The notes under the pieces were generated by a model, which worked only from the letters and a program-made list of their open reading frames with translations, made no database searches and was not told where the DNA came from. A stretch of DNA of 64,000 nucleotides from Hyaloperonospora brassicae (taxonomy: Eukaryota > Oomycota > Peronosporomycetes > Peronosporales > Peronosporaceae), in assembly GCA_947650285.1 (NCBI GenBank), contig CANTFL010000144.1:620001-684000 (forward strand). Direction: 5' to 3'. Each line of letters begins with the position of its first letter. The first letter of the stretch is position 1. A program made the position numbers and the translations under genes. This document shows, one piece after another, positions 1-11,472 of the stretch.

Positions 1-611
1 GGACTTGAAGTCATCTAGCGACCTAAACACATGTGTGTCGCTACTATCGAGCCCCAGGGACCAAGTTTTGGCACGCTCTGCCAAGTGGGTCTGAGCAAAT
101 GTGAGTTTCATTTGCTCATCTTCGACGCGACGAGCCCTTAAGGCTCTGTCGAGTTCGACAAACTATAGTAACAGGGAGTCCTCCATGACTCCACTGTACT
201 TGGAGATGTCAACCTTCATGACCTCGGGACGACGCGCATGTGCCGTCCCGCCAACAGCAGCATGGAATTGCTGCTGTCTCAACAGCTCTGTCTGTTGAGC
301 ACCGAGTTCTCTCAACTGCTCGGCCTGTTGAGAGCCTTGCTGGTGAAGCAAGGCTACTTTCTCCCTTTCGGCGACAAGTTCATTTTGGATGAACTTGACT
401 ACAGCGGCATCTTGTTGGTCTCTGTCTAGAGACTCCAACATGGCGCTAATGGCGAACTCGCCTACGGTAGAACTCATTCGTTCTACCGCACCCCATTCGA
501 TGTCACTCAAATGGGTAAACCCTTCACGCGTGGTGTGAAAGGTCTCTTCATCATCCAACATGTTCATGTTGGATGTTGTGGTCCTTGGAAGGACTGCAAA
601 GTGCTACCAGG
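1..611 (-). mobile_element. 5' gag part of a Ty3/gypsy element, off the left edge
   Basis: The minus-strand reading from 567 downward matches, almost residue for residue, the N-terminus of the gag of the complete element at 28664-36647 (start MNML at 567, then the GFTHLSDIEWGAVERMSS block). Frame is kept to the window edge except for a TAG at 165-163 where the complete copy has a Trp codon, so gag is broken here. Positions 568-611 are the leader; on the minus strand the primer-binding site TGGTAGCAC lies at 609-601, just inside the LTR. Protease, reverse transcriptase and integrase would lie to the left, outside the window. This copy is clearly older and more diverged than the complete one. 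Confidence 0.9.
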
Positions 612-1002
612 TGTAACGGGGCACACCCTTGCGTGAACTTAACGCAAGGGTATCGGTGCCCCGACAGACGTACACAAGTCAAGCGAGGAAGCGTAGGTAA
701 GGTAAAAGCAGAACTGTTATATTAATACAATTAAGTCTTTTAACTACTGTCTCTTTGTTTGACTTAACTTAATTATGCTAATATAACTGAGTGTATGGTG
801 ACGTCTCGTCACCACTCATTGCGCGCGTCTTGCGGCGATTGGTGGGTTGATATCATCAAGATATCAACCAATGAACAGACTCTTTGGTCGACCCTTCAAT
901 ATCACCGCTTCGGTGATATTGTTTAAAGAATATTCAACTTCATATTCTTTATTGTCGCTATTCTTAAAGTGACAATTCCATGTAACGGGCTGCCCCGTTA
1001 CA
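612..1002 (-). repeat. LTR (391 bp) of the left-edge Ty3/gypsy copy
   Basis: On the minus strand it begins TGTAACGGGG at 1002 and ends CCCCGTTACA at 612. It is 391 bp, the same length as the LTRs of the complete element, and alignable along its length but with many substitutions. It has the same chain of inverted repeats. It is the 5' LTR because leader and gag follow it. The outer flank starts GTACT at 1003-1007; the partner target duplication would be outside the window. Confidence 0.92.
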
Positions 1003-1340
1003 GTACTGGGTAGACCACATGACGCTATCCATTCGAACAAAGAACCGGTCGTCATACTTACGAGTCGCAAAGATAGGTTGGTGACGTGAGCCTTGCAGCA
1101 AGAGATCGAACGCGTAAGTTGCCAAGATCTACAGGTAACAAACGGGTCATACCACGGAAAAGTACGGACCACGTGTCGACGTCGCAGTGCAGTTGAAGGC
1201 AAGAGTAGAAGACTTGCGTTTGCAACGTGTATTCGAGGGGGTCTACAACTCCAGCCTACTTCCTAGACCCATCATCAGTGGATATGTGTGCCATATTGTA
1301 AAGGCCTCCGTGCTCAAAGGTGGCTTCATCGCAAAGCTCT

Positions 1341-2019
1341 CTACGCATGAAAGTTTTGTAGACCGTGCTTAGCAATGTAGCCCTCCAGCGTCTTGTGAAC
1401 TTCTTCATTATGCGCGGTCTTTTTCATCCGACCGATCCAAGCTGCCACCTTGGGGTACTTGGAAAACTGAAAGCCCATCAGTTCGAGTTGGTCAATCTCG
1501 CAGTAAGCCGCAAAGTCTGCAATCGTCGGGGGAGTCCGTATGGGCGATGTAGTCGTTCACCAAGAACCCCTCGAGTAGGCCAAACACCCTCTCGATGAGA
1601 GCATCCATGCCGTCTAGAGCTTCTAAATCTTTGTCCGTCGCGCTATTGCTTTTCTTGGCAGTTGCCGGGCGGAAGATGTTGAGCGTGAAGAGTCGCGTGT
1701 TGGTGTGATGCCAGTGCAGGAACTCGTTGATCCTGGCCCGCACCTTGATGTCTTTTGGATAGAGGTCTTTTGGACCCGTCCAGTCGAACTTGTCGCTCAG
1801 GTACATCAGGATGGCCATCCCTTCCGTCAGCACGTAGTCGTCGTCTTTCATGACCGGGACGAGGCGATTGGGGTTCAAGGCCTTGAACTCATCGGTCTTG
1901 AAGAAATCCGTGCCTGGGTTCATCTCCACAAGGTGAAAGTCAACGTTCTTGACCTTGAGCACCCAGATCACGGTCCGAGATGGCTGGCTAATGAAGTTGG
2001 CGTAGAGCTTGAGAGGCAT
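1341..2019 (-). CDS. Glutathione S-transferase, frameshifted near the C-terminus
   Basis: Cytosolic GST that conjugates glutathione to electrophiles. It starts with ATG at 2019 (MPLKLYANFISQPSR). The N-terminal thioredoxin-like half shows the Ser of SQPSR in the usual active-site region of theta-like GSTs, NPNRLVPV (cis-Pro loop) and the LTEGMAILMYLSDK segment that binds the glutathione gamma-glutamyl end. The helical C-terminal half follows. The continuous frame ends after 175 residues at 1492, but the next frame continues with typical GST C-terminal sequence (DFAAYCEIDQLELMG, then KVAAWIGRMKK) to a TAG at 1343-1341. The switch falls at a run of five C (minus strand) near 1530, and one surplus base explains it. 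The total would be about 225 codons, normal for the family. This could be a real inactivating mutation or a homopolymer sequencing error. The LTR end lies 338 bp beyond its stop. Confidence 0.82.
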
Positions 2020-4908
2020 GACGAGCGATGGTTTTGGCTGAACACTGCGAAAGGAAAAGTGAGATCAAGGTGACAACGTGCACGCCAACGGCAAAAACAC
2101 GAGGCTGGAAGGCCTGGATGAAGATACCACCGATCGGTTGCGTGGCAGCTGCGGTCAAAAAGATTCGCAGTTCCTGTTCACGCACAACCAGCCGTGACGT
2201 GTCGCTTCAGCATGAAGACAAATCATTATCTTAGGTGCCGGAGCTCTGATCGGAACCACCGGTCACTTTGTCTGCGAACGCTTCTTCCACGATACCTTCT
2301 TTGCAAAGGATCCGATCACCATCACAGCGCCCTTTCACCTACGCACTCGGTAGTGGTTTGCGATAGCCGGGCGAGATCGAGATCCCAACCAAAAAAGATA
2401 CGACGTTTGGCGCAACGATTCGCGTAACCGAAATTGGGATACTGCTCGGATCAGGATCTTTAGTATTTCAGGATCTTGGAAAGGAATCGTCCGCACGCAC
2501 GAACAACAGAGGGCCGAAGACGATGATATCTAGAGGATCGTACTTCGCTTTGACAGCACGAGCAGTAGTATCATACGTGTGATCTCGCGATGTCAAGAGA
2601 CGTGGCGAGGTGGCAAAAGCTTCATAAACAGTCGAAAAACGGTGCGACGGCCTAAGACGACGCGGGTAACAGATCGCGTACGCCGCGACCAGAAAAAGAA
2701 AAAGGAGATACCGGTGCAGACCAACTTGACGGTGTCGAATGGACCGACGTCTTCTCTGCGTGAATGGCTGACACTAATCGGCATCAAGTATACACCGAGT
2801 TGTCCGCCTTCAGGTGAGAAGGTGACCTCTGTGTCCTGCACGAATAGAAGGTGTCGAGACACTTGCTTAGTTGTTTCGGACACATTGTACGAGTTCCTTC
2901 GACTCTGACAGCTACGCGAGCGACGCCATACGATGTGACTGAGTATACAGAACCAACTGAAGTCATCACGAAGTAGTAGGAACGACTGCATGTAGCCGCA
3001 TCTCCATCGAAATGAACACTAGTGGTATACCCGCAAAACACAAATGACTCGTAGCTCACAGGACCACACCCACACCTGCGTGCGTCGTCAAAACAATGTG
3101 TAGTAGTGCTAGATGGTTGGTGGCCCAACCTTATGCGTCAACACACTGGCGTGCTTGCAATCTCCAAGGCCCAGTGAGTGAATATGCACGTCTTCTCGGA
3201 CTACTCTACCGGCACTCGTTTTGGAAGGACGCGTGAGACAATGTGCATCTTCTAGCGTTGTGAGTGATTGACATGCATCGCTGTGGTCTATACGCGGCAC
3301 TGCTTTGTAGTCGTCGATCGTTCCACGAAGCATGCGACCCATGCTCGGGTTCGGTTGAGTTTATCCGACAACAAACGTTGTCGATCACGCACTTATAGTC
3401 TGCGTTTCTCGGGTAGAAACGCGCCATGAATGCCACTGGGTCAGGTTTACAGCAAGCCGACAAGACGGCTATCTGTAGCGACTCTGTAGAGACGCAAGAA
3501 CATCAGGCGTTGCATTTCTTCAGTACATCGCCTGCGTGTTGCGCTTGAGCTGTCAGCCGCCTGGAGTGATCCACGTCATGCTCAGGCACTGCAGAACGCC
3601 TTCGAGACCCGACGGTTTTTCGTCTGCTAGTCTCGAATGGGATCAAGAATCTCTGGTCCGGTCTTCATCATTCGGCTGCAACTCGCTTGCTCGTCATCAA
3701 GGTTTGCATGCTTCTTACATACGCTCGCATGACGCGCGAGTTGCTGGTCGTCATATAGCGCGTCGTTTTGTGCGAGTCTCCATGCAATCTGCGTCTTCAC
3801 AGGATGTTCGTCGTAAAAGGCTAAACAACATGCTGTGAGGTTGTGGAGAGGTCGTCTTACGTGGGCATGTGGTACTATGTCAGTCTGCTGGGCGCTGCAC
3901 CAGACTCAATCGATGACAGCGGTTTTGTTGGAACGCTATTCGTAGAACTCGGCTGGCGATACCATCGAGACGCAACAACATACACCGGATGTTGTGCAGG
4001 CGGTGCCAATTCCAAAGGTTGATAGACAAGCGATCGCATATTCTACATCGAAGCAACGTGCGCGCATGTCCAGGGCCATGCATTGACCGCAGAATGGAGA
4101 TAACGGGCAGTGTAAGGTGCGTCCGAAGACGACAAACGATCCTCAGATGCAGTGATTCTTCGATGCATCGAGTGCACAGACATTGGGCAATTTCGTGAGC
4201 TATTGGTAAAGAACGACATGAAAGAGATCGATCGTAGCGCTTGCGTGGCCGACCATGCACCAATGTCTATAGGTACGTTGTTGCAGTGCCTCCTCCATCC
4301 TTCAGTGTCGACACTATCCGAGGACGGCCCTATCGACTGTCGAATGCTACGTGCAAAGCTTATGTATCGTGGCAGATAGATGCAAGTTCGGAAGGAAGTC
4401 AGTGTGTAAGTCTCTATGTGTGTAAGTTTGTGTCTGGCTACAGGTGACCAAGTGGCCAATGTGAACCCAAGTCACATGTCGTGCCCATGACGGACAGACA
4501 GCCCATGGAGACAGCACGTGCCCGTCTATGACGCCGTCCAATCGCACTCTACTCGCAGTAGCATTCCAACGTCCGTTCGTACACTCGAAAGTCACAATAC
4601 CGACGAGCAGCTCCGTATTTGTAGCTGCTGAGCCGTTGAGGCGCTTTGGGCAGCCACGTCGAGCTCAGGACATCGCGAAGTGTACCCAAGTGAGAGATCC
4701 GACATCTGATGGTGACGATGGAGATGATGCGCTTGTCACGTGCTACAGAAACGGCGATCCGTCTCCTGCCCGGCAACGACGTACGTCGTGTGTGTCGATT
4801 GTCGCTGCATCGGTTCTGCTCGACCAGTGCATGTGTTTGTTTCATTCGGGACAGTGTCGTCGCTCGAAAAGCCCGTGACGCTGCAGGTGGGTGGGTGTAT
4901 ATGTGTGG
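2020..4908. other. No recognisable gene
   Basis: Many short frames on both strands, none over about 140 codons and none with a recognisable motif. The GST promoter should be in the first few hundred bases. No tRNA, rRNA or clear transposon ends were seen. Confidence 0.6.
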
Positions 4909-6211
4909 ATGCAGTGCACTAACTGTCACTGTGCAACCGGTCCGCAGCGCTGTGTCGACTGTCAAGCGGTTTTCCCGCAGTGGGCCGGCGTCTCCTTTGG
5001 CGTCTTGCTCTGTTTAGGCTGTGCCGGGAAACACCGGTCGCTCGGCGTCCAAACAAGTGTCGTCAAGTCTCTGGTCATGGACGCGTGGTCCCTGCAGGAG
5101 ACGCGGGCAATGGCACTCGGGGGCAATGCAAAGTGGACTGCCGTTTGTGCGGGCGCTCGAGTCTCGGACCTGGTCATGGCGGACAAGTACGTGTCCCCTG
5201 TGGCAACAATCTATCGGAAGCAAGTGGCGCTACTGGCTGCAGCCAACGAGCTGTCCGAAGAGGCGTGCGTGGGGTTTACGGCCACGTCGTTTCTAGCTCT
5301 GTGTGCTGCAACGACCTCCTTGTCTTGCCGTGACGAGGAGATCGTAGAGGACGTGGGTTTGCCATCACTGGCTATGACTCCGAAGGCACTAGCGAACGCA
5401 AGGGATGACGGCGCTCACAATGCAGCCATCAAGTGCACGACGTGCTGCTCTATGGTGTCGTGGAACCACTTGAATGTGCACTCAAAGGCATGTACTGTTG
5501 CCAGCACGTCGGTACGTCATGCACATGTCGTTTTCTATGCTGATGGGCGCAATGCCCGATAACTCTCACGCTGGTGTTGATGCCGCTGGGTCTGCTATCA
5601 ATCTGTTGCCACTGTGCCATGGTCAGCCAGCTATGGAGTGGAGATCGTATGCGCGGAGAATCGTAGCGGCAGGTGAGCCACTCGGATTCACTGTGGCCAA
5701 GACCGGCAGCGGGTATGCCGAAGTGTCGCGAGTTACGCTCGGCAGTGCTGCAGCACGAGCCAATGTGGTTGTCGGTAGTTTGCTCATCGGTCTCAACAAC
5801 GACACGAGCTTGAAGTTCGACGTGGTCGTGGACTTGCTCCGACTGCTGCCACGGCCGACGTTGTTCCACTTTGCGTTGCGATCTCCAAGAGCGTCGAGGA
5901 GACTAGAGAACGTGACCTCGTCGTCTGCTGCTTTGGAGCCCAAGACCGTCGAAATCAACGTGACGTTGCATGACAAGGAAGAGCTTGGCTGCTCCTTGTC
6001 TTCCACCGACTTTTACTGCGTCGTGCGGAGCGTCGATGACGAGTGCATTGCACGACGCCATGGCATTCTAGTGGGATCACGGGTTGTTGCCGTCAACGGG
6101 CAGAAGCACTTGAGACCGGAGGATTTGATCCAATGTATCTGCACTGCCCCTCGTCCGATTCACATTACAGTGCATCGAGTTGAAGGGCTAATGAGAGGAT
6201 GGCGTGGCTAG
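4909..6211 (+). CDS. ArfGAP zinc-finger protein with two PDZ-like domains
   Basis: Predicted GTPase-activating protein for Arf-family GTPases, acting on membrane traffic. Model: exon 4909-5511, intron 5512-5626 (GTACGT...CAG, 115 bp, phase 0), exon 5627-6211, 395 residues. The ATG at 4909 is the first in frame. The N-terminal domain has the ArfGAP finger pattern CVDC-16 residues-CLGC, followed by GKHRSLGVQTSVVKSL, which supplies the catalytic arginine finger. After the intron come two PDZ-like stretches. The first has PLGFTV and SAAARANVVVGSLLIGLNN (about residues 215-280). The second has ELGCSLSS and RRHGILVGSRVVAVNG (about residues 310-385). The C-terminus is short. The gene is convergent with the kinase, 204 bp apart. 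The ArfGAP assignment is strong; the PDZ calls rest on the carboxylate-binding loop and GxxVGxxxxxVNG patterns seen by eye. Confidence 0.82.
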
Positions 6212-6415
6212 AGGCGGCTACAACGGGTGAACTAACGTTGACAAATCGCCAAGACCAACCGACCACAAAGTGGACGCTTCGATCACGCACGGCTTCGGAA
6301 GAGTTTGCAGTCATTGAGGCAGCTCTGTCTGAGTCGATCAATCATGTGACTAAAACTTGTATCCATGTTATTGTTTGGATGCTGCGAACACCATCATCAA
6401 GTTTCGCTGTCTGCG

Positions 6416-8896
6416 CTACACGTCCGGGATCGTGCGACCACCTCGATGACGGTTCTTGTAGTAAGTGATTACATAGTCCGGCGGGGCGGCTTCATTGCTC
6501 TTGGAAGGCAGGCGGTGGCCTGAAAACACCGGGTGAAACATCACTTGCTTTAGTGTAGGACGCTTGACCGGGTCAAACGCCACCAGCTCCTTCAGCAGCT
6601 CCATTGCCCCAGATGTCGATTGCAGTCCTTCACGGCATCGACGAATGATGTCGTTCGAACCATTAGCGATGGAGTACAACGACTTGTCCTTGTCAAACTG
6701 CGATGTTGCGAGCAGTCGCGCCTCATTCACGCCTTTTGTTCGTCTCGATCGTCGTTGAAGGTGCGTCAGCGCTGGATCCTCTGGCCGCAAGTGTGTTAAC
6801 AACACTTGCCACACCTTATCGATTCCTCTGCTTTCGCTTGGGTTTCGCTCAGGTAGCCCAAATAGCACAAGGTAGCGGTAGAGTGTGTGACAGAGCGTGT
6901 CGACGTCATCGCCGCGCGCCACGCTCTTTATCACAGAAAACCCCGAGTTCTTACGCGGACTCTGACAATGCATTCGGGAAGTCAGGCAAACGATCTCAGC
7001 AGTCGGCGTTTACATACGTTCATAATCGAAAACACGTACCATCCAAACGCTAGTCAGGCCTTTCAGAAGCTCCTCAGGACAGCGCACGTCGTCCATAATT
7101 TCTTCGTATGGTGCGCTGGTGTAACGCACGGTACAGTGGCACACATTGTCAGAAGACACTCATCCCAGCCACGATCCAACTAAAACATCACATACCTTCC
7201 AGTAAACAAGTGTAGCATGCATAGACCCAAACAGAATGTGTCCGCGGCATAAGACTGCTCAGCTGCATCACCTTCCAGCAGGTGCTCGATCGGTGAGTTT
7301 TCAAGTGTCGTGAACTGGTCGATCGTGACAGACTTTCCCAGGTTTTCCGGGTTGGAGTCGGCTGCACCGTAGTCTGCGAGCTTGACCCAATACGAGAAGG
7401 AGGCAGGCATTCGAAGAACGAAACAGGCATCTTCCAGTAGGTAGTGTAGTACGACGTCAGATCCTAGATCCTTGTGGACATTGCTGCTGCCAATGTCTTT
7501 CAGAAAAAAGTTGAGGAGCTGCACCGATACAATGTGGCCGCGTCAGTTCACAACATGATACACCGTAGTCGCAGACAGTAGACGTGACAAACCTTGATAT
7601 CACAATGCCGCAGGTTAAATCTCTCTCGGGCACAGTAAAGACTGTAAACCATCTGGAAGAAAAATGGCACAGCCACACATGCCACAGGCAGGATCTTATC
7701 TTTCTGCAGCGCAATGAAGTTCTCCAGATCGCCACCGTCGCAAAATTCCATCCGGATGTACTGGAACAACCGCTCGCTGTTGTCACTTGGACACACCGCC
7801 AAGTCTTCCTCGCAAGCATCCGCACTGGGATTGGCATCCGCGCTCGCTAGCAACTCAACCGGCTTGCGGTGCGTTTTGCTTCCCCATAAGTCAGATCGAG
7901 GTTGATCGTGTGCAAGGAATACATCGTATACTCGAAGAAAGTTCGGGCAAATACCGTCCTCGGTTGCGTGTGACAGCAACACTGAGTGGGCCACCTCTTG
8001 GCGAATGACACTCTACAAGCAACAGTCACCAAAACAATCGTGAGTGCACACCAACATCTTGCTTCCCGCCACGTACTGCACGCGCGTTTACCTGGTTGCC
8101 AATTTCTTCCAGTGCGCTAACATTCATCACGCTAATGGCCTCAAGGCGGTTTTGCTCCGACGAGTACACCTTGTACACTTCTTTGTAAGCCCCACTTGCG
8201 TGGTAATGGCCGCGTGGATGACGTCTGTATACATCGGTCATTGAGCAATGATTCACTTTCCTGTAATGTCGAACATCCAGATCGTCAGAGCTCAACACAA
8301 AGCAAATGGGATGGTCTACACCTGATCGCTTTCACGTACTTAGAGTAATCTGCGATAACCCAAGCGTATGCCCTGGTAGCAACAACACATGCGAGCGGAC
8401 TTAGAGATGTCATCAAGCACGTACGCTGCTTCACAACGTACATGATCGAGACTTGCCGAAGCACGTCCCTGAACGACTTGACATCGATCACGCCAGAGTG
8501 GAGAACGAGACACAACACACGTTCTCCTTGCACGTTCTCTGTTTCAGTTGGTCGCTTGTCGCTTTGCGCGATACGTCGCTTGACTGGAGTCAACGACATC
8601 CTCCTATCGAGCTTTTCTCGATCCCACATCCAGTCGTCATCCACCGGTGGAAGAAGACGACACGGCGATGTAAGAGCTATAGAAGATAGCCGTCGAGCTG
8701 GTGTCCTCTCGAGCATGGATCGTCGACGCGCGAGTCGACGGTCTCGACGCTTCGATGGTTGTGCCAGCACATCTTCCATTGCATCGGCGATTGCTTTGTG
8801 CTGCCACGACGACAGCAGTCGGTGATGCTCGGAAAACGACACAACTTCGAGCGTCTGAGCTTCTAGCTTCTCAAAGTACTGTTTCAACCGGACCAT
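6416..8896 (-). CDS. Divergent protein kinase, six exons
   Basis: Model (minus strand): 8896-8425, 8315-8092, 8012-7593, 7518-7196, 7115-7040, 6961-6416. Every junction is GT-AG and the phases agree, giving about 686 residues from the ATG at 8896. The kinase domain starts after an Arg-rich region: a weak glycine loop SGAYKEVYKVYSS, then EAISVMNVSALEEI, where the usual VAIK lysine position reads Ser. The hinge is RMEFCDGGDLENFI, the catalytic loop is LRHCDIKLLNFF (HCD for HRD; Asp, Lys and Asn kept), and the metal-binding motif is LADYG (DYG for DFG). The C-lobe has SYAADTFCLGLCMLHLFTG, APYEEIMDDVRCP and FDPVKRPTLKQVMFHPVF. An insert of about 20 residues separates the catalytic loop from DYG. 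It is a kinase fold with catalytic Asp residues kept but an atypical lysine site. The subfamily is not recognised. The first exon may lie further upstream. Confidence 0.8.
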
Positions 8897-8929
8897 TGGG
8901 GCATCCGATCCGTACTCTTCTCTCTGGCT

Positions 8930-9141
8930 TCTCCCGTCTCCAGCATGATGTTCGTCACCATGACCAAGTAAACAACCGTCACTCGCAACAACAGCTTCGC
9001 GGCTCCTGTTGGTAGTTCGACGGACACGGCGTCTGTAACCAAATGACAACCAAGACGAGGACAGGAAGCAAAGAAAACATCACAAATGATACCAAACATA
9101 ACCATAAGCATAGCCAAAATCACGACCACACAACACAGCAA
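8930..9141 (-). other. Possible upstream exon with a hydrophobic helix
   Basis: An open minus-strand stretch encodes hydrophobic segments (VVVILAMLMVMFGIICDVFF and LLLRVTVVYLVMVTNIML) just upstream of the kinase model but in another frame. It could be a first, membrane-anchoring exon of the kinase joined by an intron, or chance. No single splice solution was convincing. Confidence 0.25.
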
Positions 9142-9213
9142 ACAAATAATTAGCAGTCAGCACCTCCACGACACTGATCCAACCTCTGTACCCAGTTGTT
9201 TGGTCCCCCACGC

Positions 9214-9741
9214 TCATTTTTCGACCACGTACGCAGGTGGACCAGCCTCGTCCAGCGTCAGTGCACGCCGCACCTCGTCAGCCTTTGCCCCAGCAGCACA
9301 AAGTACGTTGCGTCCCAGCGCACCACTCGGTCCAAAGCCGAGCGAGCGGACCCAGCGCACAAACGCGTCGCGCTGGTGTTTACTCGGCCACTGCTTCACC
9401 GTCGGCAGCTCTACGATCGCGTCCTGTGTCGTCCCGCTCGCGTACTTAAGCTGCGGCTCTGCCCTCAAGTGCTCGGCTAAGTACGCGACAAAGTCGCGCG
9501 GTGCGGCGTGTACCAACTCGTGGGTACGTTTCGGACTCGCCGCGGTCCTGTTGCGTTTTTTCCTGCTAGGTACGATCGTCTTCAACGCGGTCGATCGCGG
9601 CTCCGCGGCCGTCGAGCGACGCGTGCTCTGCGCAGCGGTACTTGACGGAGAGAAGCTGAAGCGCGACGCACTAGCGGTGTCCGCTTCGCCATCGACTGAC
9701 GACTGCGGTGAGCTGCAGACGCCGCGCAGGGGCTCCGTCAT
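9214..9741 (-). CDS. Hypothetical basic protein, 175 aa
   Basis: Single exon, ATG at 9741. The first third is Ser/Thr/Ala-rich, followed by a basic cluster (VPSRKKRNRTAASPKRT, about residues 58-74) that could act as a nuclear localisation signal. A denser C-terminal part includes PRDFVAYLAEHL and QRDAFVRWVRSLGFGPSG. No family is recognised. The composition of the C-terminal half, with amphipathic helices and spaced aromatic residues, looks like real protein, which is why this strand was chosen over the longer open frame on the plus strand (9086-9829). Confidence 0.5.
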   Translation of the reverse strand: MTEPLRGVCSSPQSSVDGEADTASASRFSFSPSSTAAQSTRRSTAAEPRSTALKTIVPSRKKRNRTAASPKRTHELVHAAPRDFVAYLAEHLRAEPQLKYASGTTQDAIVELPTVKQWPSKHQRDAFVRWVRSLGFGPSGALGRNVLCAAGAKADEVRRALTLDEAGPPAYVVEK

Positions 9742-10594
9742 GGCCGCCGCAGAGCAACGACTTGGCGAAATACGAACAAAAAGTGTGTTTTTGACGAATC
9801 AGCGGCGGGCAGACATCGCGAGCTGTTGATTGGCGGAAAACCAGCCCCCGATCTTGAACCGACGGATAGCGTTACGCGAGGGACGTCGACGCTCGAGACA
9901 GCGACTGCTTGCGACTGCTTGTGACGGACTTAGCGATCCTGTGCTCTGGAAGAGCGCCTGCGTGGCAGGTGCTCGAGCTCTGCCGCGACGTGTGGCCAGG
10001 TCTCTGTTTCGCAATTGTGCGTACGCGCGCTGTCGCGACGTGTGTACGTTTTTCCCTCAATCTGTTCCCCGCTATCTCTTGTTTGTTTGTTGGTGCAGAT
10101 GGAGGACGTCACTTGCTCCCTGTGCTGTCTCTGTCGCCTATTGCTGTGAATTTTGCATAGCAGTGGTACTTTTGATCGCTGGCCTGCGTGGTAGTAACAT
10201 TGACGACGTCGGTGTGATCAGTTGGAAGGGCACGTTTGGTGCTGCACATCCGGTTAGACTGACACGTTGTGTTCACAACAATGCACCAGCAGCGATAGAG
10301 GATGATAATGGAAAGAGAGAAGAAGTGTCGACGGATTGACATTGGACATTAAATAGCGAGGCAGGTCGGCCCCGACTCTTTAGGTTACACACACACTGGT
10401 CGCTCGCGGTTGCGCGGGACTGGACGAGACTCCGTTGTCGAAGAGTGTCGTGTCACTGGTCTCTGGAGTCCGTCCACTCGGCACATGGAGTAGAAGCGAT
10501 CGAGGACGCACGTGGCGCTGCAGCGTCAATGGCGACGGTTGCCTCGTGTACGACGGCTGTCGTCGTCTCTTGGGCTGGTCTACGCTCAGCTGCT
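9742..10594. other. No recognisable gene
   Basis: Presumed promoter of the 9741 gene and intergenic DNA. The short frames here have no motif. Confidence 0.5.
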
Positions 10595-10900
10595 TCAGTT
10601 GTACGCTTGACCGGGAAACGTGCGCTGCGACAGCAGCTCCATGATCTCAAGCCTTGAAATCGGCGACACTTCGATGGAGCTGCGGTCGATACTGGCGTCG
10701 GCGCTGCCGATGATCTCCAGGACCGTGGCGAAAGACACGCGCTTGCGTGCTCGTCGAGGAGGCTTGGCCATCATGTCCTTGCTGACCCAGGCGCAATCGC
10801 GTGGTCGTTGTTGCTTGGCGTATAGGGCCCGGAGACACTCTTGGCGGTAGTACTCGGTGAGGCTAGCCTCCATCTCCGATGCGCATCGCTTGCCCAGCAT
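10595..10900 (-). CDS. Small protein with an RVSF (PP1-docking-like) motif
   Basis: 101 residues from the ATG at 10900, single exon. It begins MLGKRCASEMEASLTEYYRQ, and a basic stretch KPPRRARKRVSFATVLEI follows. KRVSF fits the RVxF consensus used by many regulators to bind protein phosphatase 1 (established for the motif, inferred here). The rest, including RSSIEVSPISRLEIMELLSQ, looks helical. No larger domain is seen and the family is not recognised. Its size and composition suggest a real small regulatory protein rather than a chance frame. Confidence 0.5.
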   Translation of the reverse strand: MLGKRCASEMEASLTEYYRQECLRALYAKQQRPRDCAWVSKDMMAKPPRRARKRVSFATVLEIIGSADASIDRSSIEVSPISRLEIMELLSQRTFPGQAYN

Positions 10901-11398
10901 GATTGAAGAGGTCGAGGGATCTGGTCGAGACGAAACTGAGGGGAGGGGTGAGGTGAGGTGGCCGTGCGAAGGTCAAAGTGGCTGTCGAGGGCAAATTGCA
11001 GACTGGGAGGTCTCTTTCCATTGCTGGTCGGTCGCTGACCCTCCAGCCGGCGGTTTATCGGGTCTCGTCGCTCGTGGCGCGCAAACGGTGACGCTGCCTT
11101 TCCAGCAGGTTGCGCCGAACGTGCGCGAGTCTAGACTGGACGCATTACTCGCTCGAAACGGGTCTTTGGTCCGCGCCGGTTCACTCGCTTGCAGTATGCG
11201 CTGCCCGAACAGATGGACAGCTGGTCAAGTGCTTGACAAATCCGTGCAAAAACGCGCGTTTGGTCGTCTCAAAGCCAGCTGGGACAAACCAGGTGGTGTC
11301 TCTCGTCCACAAGCCCCAGTGCCGGATGTTTGCGATAAGACATTGTGGAACGAGACAGCAAAGAGCTTTGCTGCGATTGTCCAGTCGCTCGTGCTCCT

Positions 11399-11472
11399 AC
11401 TGCTGCTGCTCCTACTGCTGCTGTTGCTGCTGCTGTTGTTCTGCCGCAGTTGCTGCTGCAGTTGTTGCAAGC
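11399..11472. repeat. CTG/GTT trinucleotide-rich tract
   Basis: Imperfect run of CTG, CTC, TTG and GTT triplets. It would encode Leu, Cys or Ala runs depending on frame, which explains the artificial open frames here. Confidence 0.8.

Noticed and set aside
9086..9829. 247-codon plus-strand frame
   Set aside because: Opposite strand of the 9214-9741 gene; low-complexity and weaker composition.
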